Source of the DNA: Antedon mediterranea
Taxonomy: Eukaryota; Echinodermata; Crinoidea; Comatulida; Antedonidae
Direction of reading: 5' to 3'
Length of the DNA: 64,000 nt
Assembly (NCBI RefSeq): GCF_964355755.1
Contig: NC_092672.1
Coordinates: 12,518,501-12,582,500 of the forward strand
Shown: positions 60,437 through 64,000 of the stretch, piece by piece
How positions within the stretch are numbered: position 1 is the first letter of the stretch
Layout of the letters: each line of letters starts with the position of its first letter
Notes under the pieces: model-generated
The model's input: the letters and a program-made list of their open reading frames with translations, nothing else
Databases searched by the model: none
What the model was told of the DNA's origin: nothing
Position numbers and translations under genes: made by a program

Positions 60437-62610
60437 GGTTTACGATGAAATCGGTCGCGTCTGAAATCGGTCGCGTTTGAAATCTTTCGCGATAAAATCA
60501 ACTTCCGGTATTTTGTATGGCGCGCCGCTAGAGCTATACTTTTGATGATATCGGTCGCGTTTGAAATCGGTCGCGTTTGAAATCGGTTGCGCTATTTTGA
60601 ATGGATCGAGCGGGATGCATGTTAGAGCGGGATATACATTTTTCGTTTATATAGATTTAATTGATATTTTTTAGGAACTAGATTATTTATGTGGATATTC
60701 TTTACTTGGTAATTTTTATTATCAATCATTAAATTAATTTTTTTGGTATTTCACAGGTCTCGGAGAAGGACTGTGTCTTTTCAAAATGGCCATTTCTAAA
60801 CACGTTTAAATATTATATTAGGCATAATGTTATATTAGGCATATAATAATTTACCTCTATTTATATGTACTGTAATTAATATATTATATAGAGAATATAC
60901 GTCTATCGTGTCTTATATTATGCAAACAATTACGTATGGTTTTAGGATATTAATAAAATATATAGATAATATGCCGTTATAAATCAATCTACCGGCCTAC
61001 AGTAGGACTATGATGTACAGTGATAGATAAAGGTGAACACGATTCTCAAAGAGGTAATCTGCACTGATTTACTAAACGGCATATGAATGCGAGACACTGA
61101 GTTGCACTTACTTAATTTTTTACATTAAATGATTATTATAAATGAAGAAATAAAAGATATTCAAATTAAAATCTATAGTATCGCCGACGTATTTTATACG
61201 TAAATTATATATAAATCATACTGTCAAATTATAGAAACAGTACTTTATTCGGAATTATTATGGATATAGCAAGCCTGTGAGCTACAGCGACTTTAATTGC
61301 TTTTGCTTATCCTTGCCTCCTTAGATTTCCACGTGTCTTGATTTTGTTACATATGTTTTAAATGTATTTCGATTTTAAAGGCTAAATAAAGAATGAATGA
61401 ATGAATGAACATAATCTCATAATCGCGTCGAGCATCTATAGCTCATTGAATCGTTTCACAAAAACACGTGCAGGAGGCCTATAGACGTTTCAAACGTATG
61501 GTTATTAGTAATAGACGTCATCTTTATCTCGCCATGGACAACGATCGTACGTGTTTTGTCCATGAGTTGACACACTAACAAGTGCGTGTTTTTTAAAAAG
61601 GGGAAACCCCGTCAGCAAAATAACGTATTGTTAGAGGAAACAGCTTCACGATCGTAGAAGGCGCATCTCCGTCGATATGGCTTATTCGGGGGTTTATTTC
61701 AGTAACTCGCTTTTTAACCATCCGCATATAATGATCATTTTACTAAAAACTATTTTAAACATTAGAAATAAAAATATACACGTGATTTGCCTCAACAATA
61801 ATCATTATATACTTAATATTATCCTACATAACGGATAGAAATAAAATAAGGTGATCGAATAGTATGTTGTTAACGACATGGATGATATAATCTGCCACAT
61901 ATTATTATGCATAAGTATAAAAATGGATACGCTGGCTTTACGGGCTATATTGTAAAAATTATTGTTTTTAAATAAATTGTTCTCTTTTACGTAATTGTTT
62001 GCATAATAAAAGACACGACAGACGTATATTCTCTATATAATATATTAATTACAGTACATATAAATAGAGGTATTTTATTTTTATTTCTTTATTCTGATAT
62101 AAAATCAATAGGATAAAAACACAAAAAAGTACCGAGACGGCAAACTTATTTCCATTGTGGTCCTAAATTTCCATTGTGGTCCTAGGTAAATTATTATATG
62201 CCTAATATAACATTATGCCTAATACATATAATACATATAATACATATAATATTTTTAAGGACTGTGTGTTTTCAAAATTAAAATTTTGAAAACACACAGT
62301 CCTTCTCCAAGACCTGTGAAATACAAAAAAAAAATTAATTTAATGATTGATAATAAATATTTATTAACCAAGTAAAAAATATCCACATAAATAATCTAGT
62401 TCCTAAAAAATATCAATTAACTATATAAACGAAAAATGTATATCCCGCTCTAGCATGCATCCCGCTCGATCCATTCAAAATAACGCGACCGATTTAAAAC
62501 GCGACCGATTTAAAAAAAACGCGACCGATATCATCAAAGGTACAGCTCTAGCGGCGCGCCATACAAAATACCGGAAGTTGATTTTATCGCGACCGATTTC
62601 ATCTAACACC
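60437..62610. mobile_element. 2.2-kb foldback element with TCGGTCGCG-rich ends
   Basis: Flanked by AATTATTT at 60429-60436 and 62611-62618. Ends GGTTTACGATGAAATCGGTC and inverted GGTGTTAGATGAAATCGGTC. Inverted arms of about 500 bp (60437-60945 and about 61990-62610, the right arm with an extra 100 bp near 62100) share GATAAAATCAACTTCCGGTA and TGGATCGAGCGGGATGCATG. The middle 1 kb holds a copy of the host flank and a short retroelement tail. No ORF. Confidence 0.8.
61260..61412 (+). repeat. Retroelement 3' tail
   Basis: The block ends GGCTAAATAAAGAATGAATG and continues (GAAT)n: a polyadenylation signal and short tandem tail typical of the 3' end of a LINE or SINE. No coding part remains. Confidence 0.55.
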
Positions 62611-62618
62611 AATTATTT

Positions 62619-62770
62619 ACATTAAATGATTAGGCCCCTATTAGGCCTATTATACATGAAGAAATAAAAGATTTTTCAAATTAAAATCTATAGTATCGCC
62701 GACGTATATATACGTAGATTATATATAAATCCTACTGTCAAATTATAGAAACAGTGCTCATATTCGGAGC
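62619..62770 (+). repeat. Right host flank of the foldback element
   Basis: ACATTAAATGATTA ... GAAGAAATAAAAGAT ... CTATAGTATCGCCGACGTAT matches the interior copy at 61125-61250. Confidence 0.75.
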
Positions 62771-62774
62771 CTAA

Positions 62775-63090
62775 GGCTAGGCTAGGCCTAGTAGCCTGTA
62801 AGCTAGGCCTAGGCTAGGGGCTAGGCTAAAATGCTCGTTTAACTAGTATCAATCAAAATAACAAATAAACAAGTAACAAAATCTGTCTCACCACATTGGC
62901 CAGTGTCATACAAAATTCTTGGAAGAGAGATGAGGATCTCAAAATCACAATAAATGCGTTAAAATTGAATCAAACAACAATAATAACAAACTACTATTTT
63001 ATCAAAAACTGAGATTTAAATGCATGATGCTTGAGTTGAGAGCAAGCAAAACCGTCAACAACAACAATGTATTTCGTATCTTTCTTGCCG
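62775..63090 (+). repeat. Third copy of part of the segmental duplication
   Basis: Matches 3230-3460 and 49150-49365 (ATGCTCGTTTAACTA, ACAAAATCTGTCTCACCAC, TAAATGCGTTAAAATTGAAT) and then reads GAGATTTAAATGCAT without insertion. It supplies the empty site for both the hAT-like and the foldback insertions. Homology ends near TTTCTTGCC. Confidence 0.85.
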
Positions 63091-64000
63091 CAAAGATCTT
63101 ATTACTAAAGATAGGACACTCTCGGAATTTTACGTGCAATTTATGTAACACACATGGAGCTCATTTTATAGGGCGCCCTCTCGCTCAAACAAGTAGATTT
63201 ATGGATCAGATATGTCTACTGTATTGTAACTGAATACTCAATTTTTTTCATCACAATAATTGCGGTAATGTGCGATTAAATTATAATAAATTATTTCCTG
63301 TAATTTGTATATCTCTATTTGTTTTAATTACTGAATAATGTTGTTATTATTGAATGTTTATCATCATCCTCAAAATCATCATCTAGGAGTAATCATCACT
63401 CACATCACTACTACTTATTTATGCGAGTCGGTCCCTCTGGTATTAACAACACTAAGCGCATCGTATTCCGTTTTTGTTCTTGATATGTTCTTCCTTTTCA
63501 TCCAGCAGCAAAACAGTACAGATTAGGAAAATATAGTAGTCAAATAGTGTGTTATAAACAATTAAAAAAGAACAAGAAGTCACTTTTTGAAAATCACTAC
63601 TTCGACTATTATTTTTATTGCAGTAATTTTTAGGAATATATTATAAACAATCATAGGCTTAAGCCTACAGTCATGACATGAAACAGATTATGATAGTCAA
63701 TTCTGAGACAATTCATACTAGGACTACTGCATTATGTACCCATCATTCGCCATGACATTTATTTGTTATTATAATTTATTTAAAACCTGAGATAGCAATT
63801 AGTTATGTTATAGTAGTCTCAGTTTAAAATTAACTCAATAACTATTGCAAAATGATGCACGGGCCACCCAGAGGAAATATAAAAAATGTAGAAACATTGA
63901 AATAAAATCATCATATTTACAATTATTCAATCATCATACCAGACCGTCGTAATGATCATCATTTCTAGCCGATAATGCACAGACCGAGGCGCGTACAGAC
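63091..64000. other. No gene recognised
   Basis: AT-rich sequence without supported genes, repeats or signals. Confidence 0.5.

Overview
This is an AT-rich, repeat-dense eukaryotic window from an animal: it has multi-exon genes with GT-AG introns, LINEs with long reading frames, Helitrons, and DNA transposons with target-site duplications. The recurring TAGGCCTAGGCC-type words and the gene content (an ankyrin / Roc-COR GTPase / death-effector-domain protein) suggest a marine invertebrate deuterostome, possibly an echinoderm. That assignment is an impression, not a demonstration. There are no bacterial-style operons.

One gene dominates. It runs on the minus strand from about 55.09 kb down to 30.40 kb. 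I assembled 25 coding exons by hand from reading frames and splice sites. Their lengths sum to 3,720 nt, which is a whole number of codons (1,239 residues plus stop), and the intron phases agree at every junction. The domain order is: short N-terminal cap, six near-identical ankyrin repeats (one repeat per 102-105 nt phase-0 exon), a partial ankyrin, a Roc GTPase domain with a long insertion between its G2 and G3 motifs, a COR domain, a COR-distal region, and two C-terminal death-effector-like domains. The ankyrin exons lie in recently amplified exon-plus-intron cassettes. One cassette has lost its exon, one intron holds a full-size LINE, and another intron holds a Helitron.

Layout. 0-0.6 kb: a cassette-intron relic. 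1.65-12.2 kb: copy A of a segmental duplication whose partner, copy B, is at 48.6-55.3 kb. Copy A carries the first two exons of a second, probably broken, copy of the big gene. Because the two copies differ by insertions, they act as empty-site controls that define a hAT-like element, a piggyBac-like element, another 8-bp-TSD element, foldback elements and nonautonomous Helitrons. 14-19.4 kb: very AT-rich, with a few isolated exon candidates that I cannot join. 19.44-25.82 kb: a 71-bp minisatellite of about 90 units. 25.9-26.7 kb: an inverted-repeat element. 27.8-29.3 kb: a 5'-truncated, decayed LINE. 30.4-55.1 kb: the ankyrin-Roc-COR-DED gene. 55.4-57.1 kb: an unrecognised element, with eight direct GTCACTCGCATTAC motifs flanking a decayed ORF for a small basic protein. 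58.4-59.7 kb: another duplicated block with a Helitron. 60.4-62.6 kb: a 2.2-kb foldback element with TCGGTCGCG-rich ends. 62.8-63.1 kb: a third copy of part of the segmental duplication.

Functionally, the main gene looks like a DAPK1/ROCO-type signalling scaffold without a kinase: ankyrin repeats for partner binding, Roc-COR as a GTP-regulated switch, and tandem death-fold domains to recruit apoptosis or immune adaptors. Everything around it appears to be mobile-element or duplication derived.
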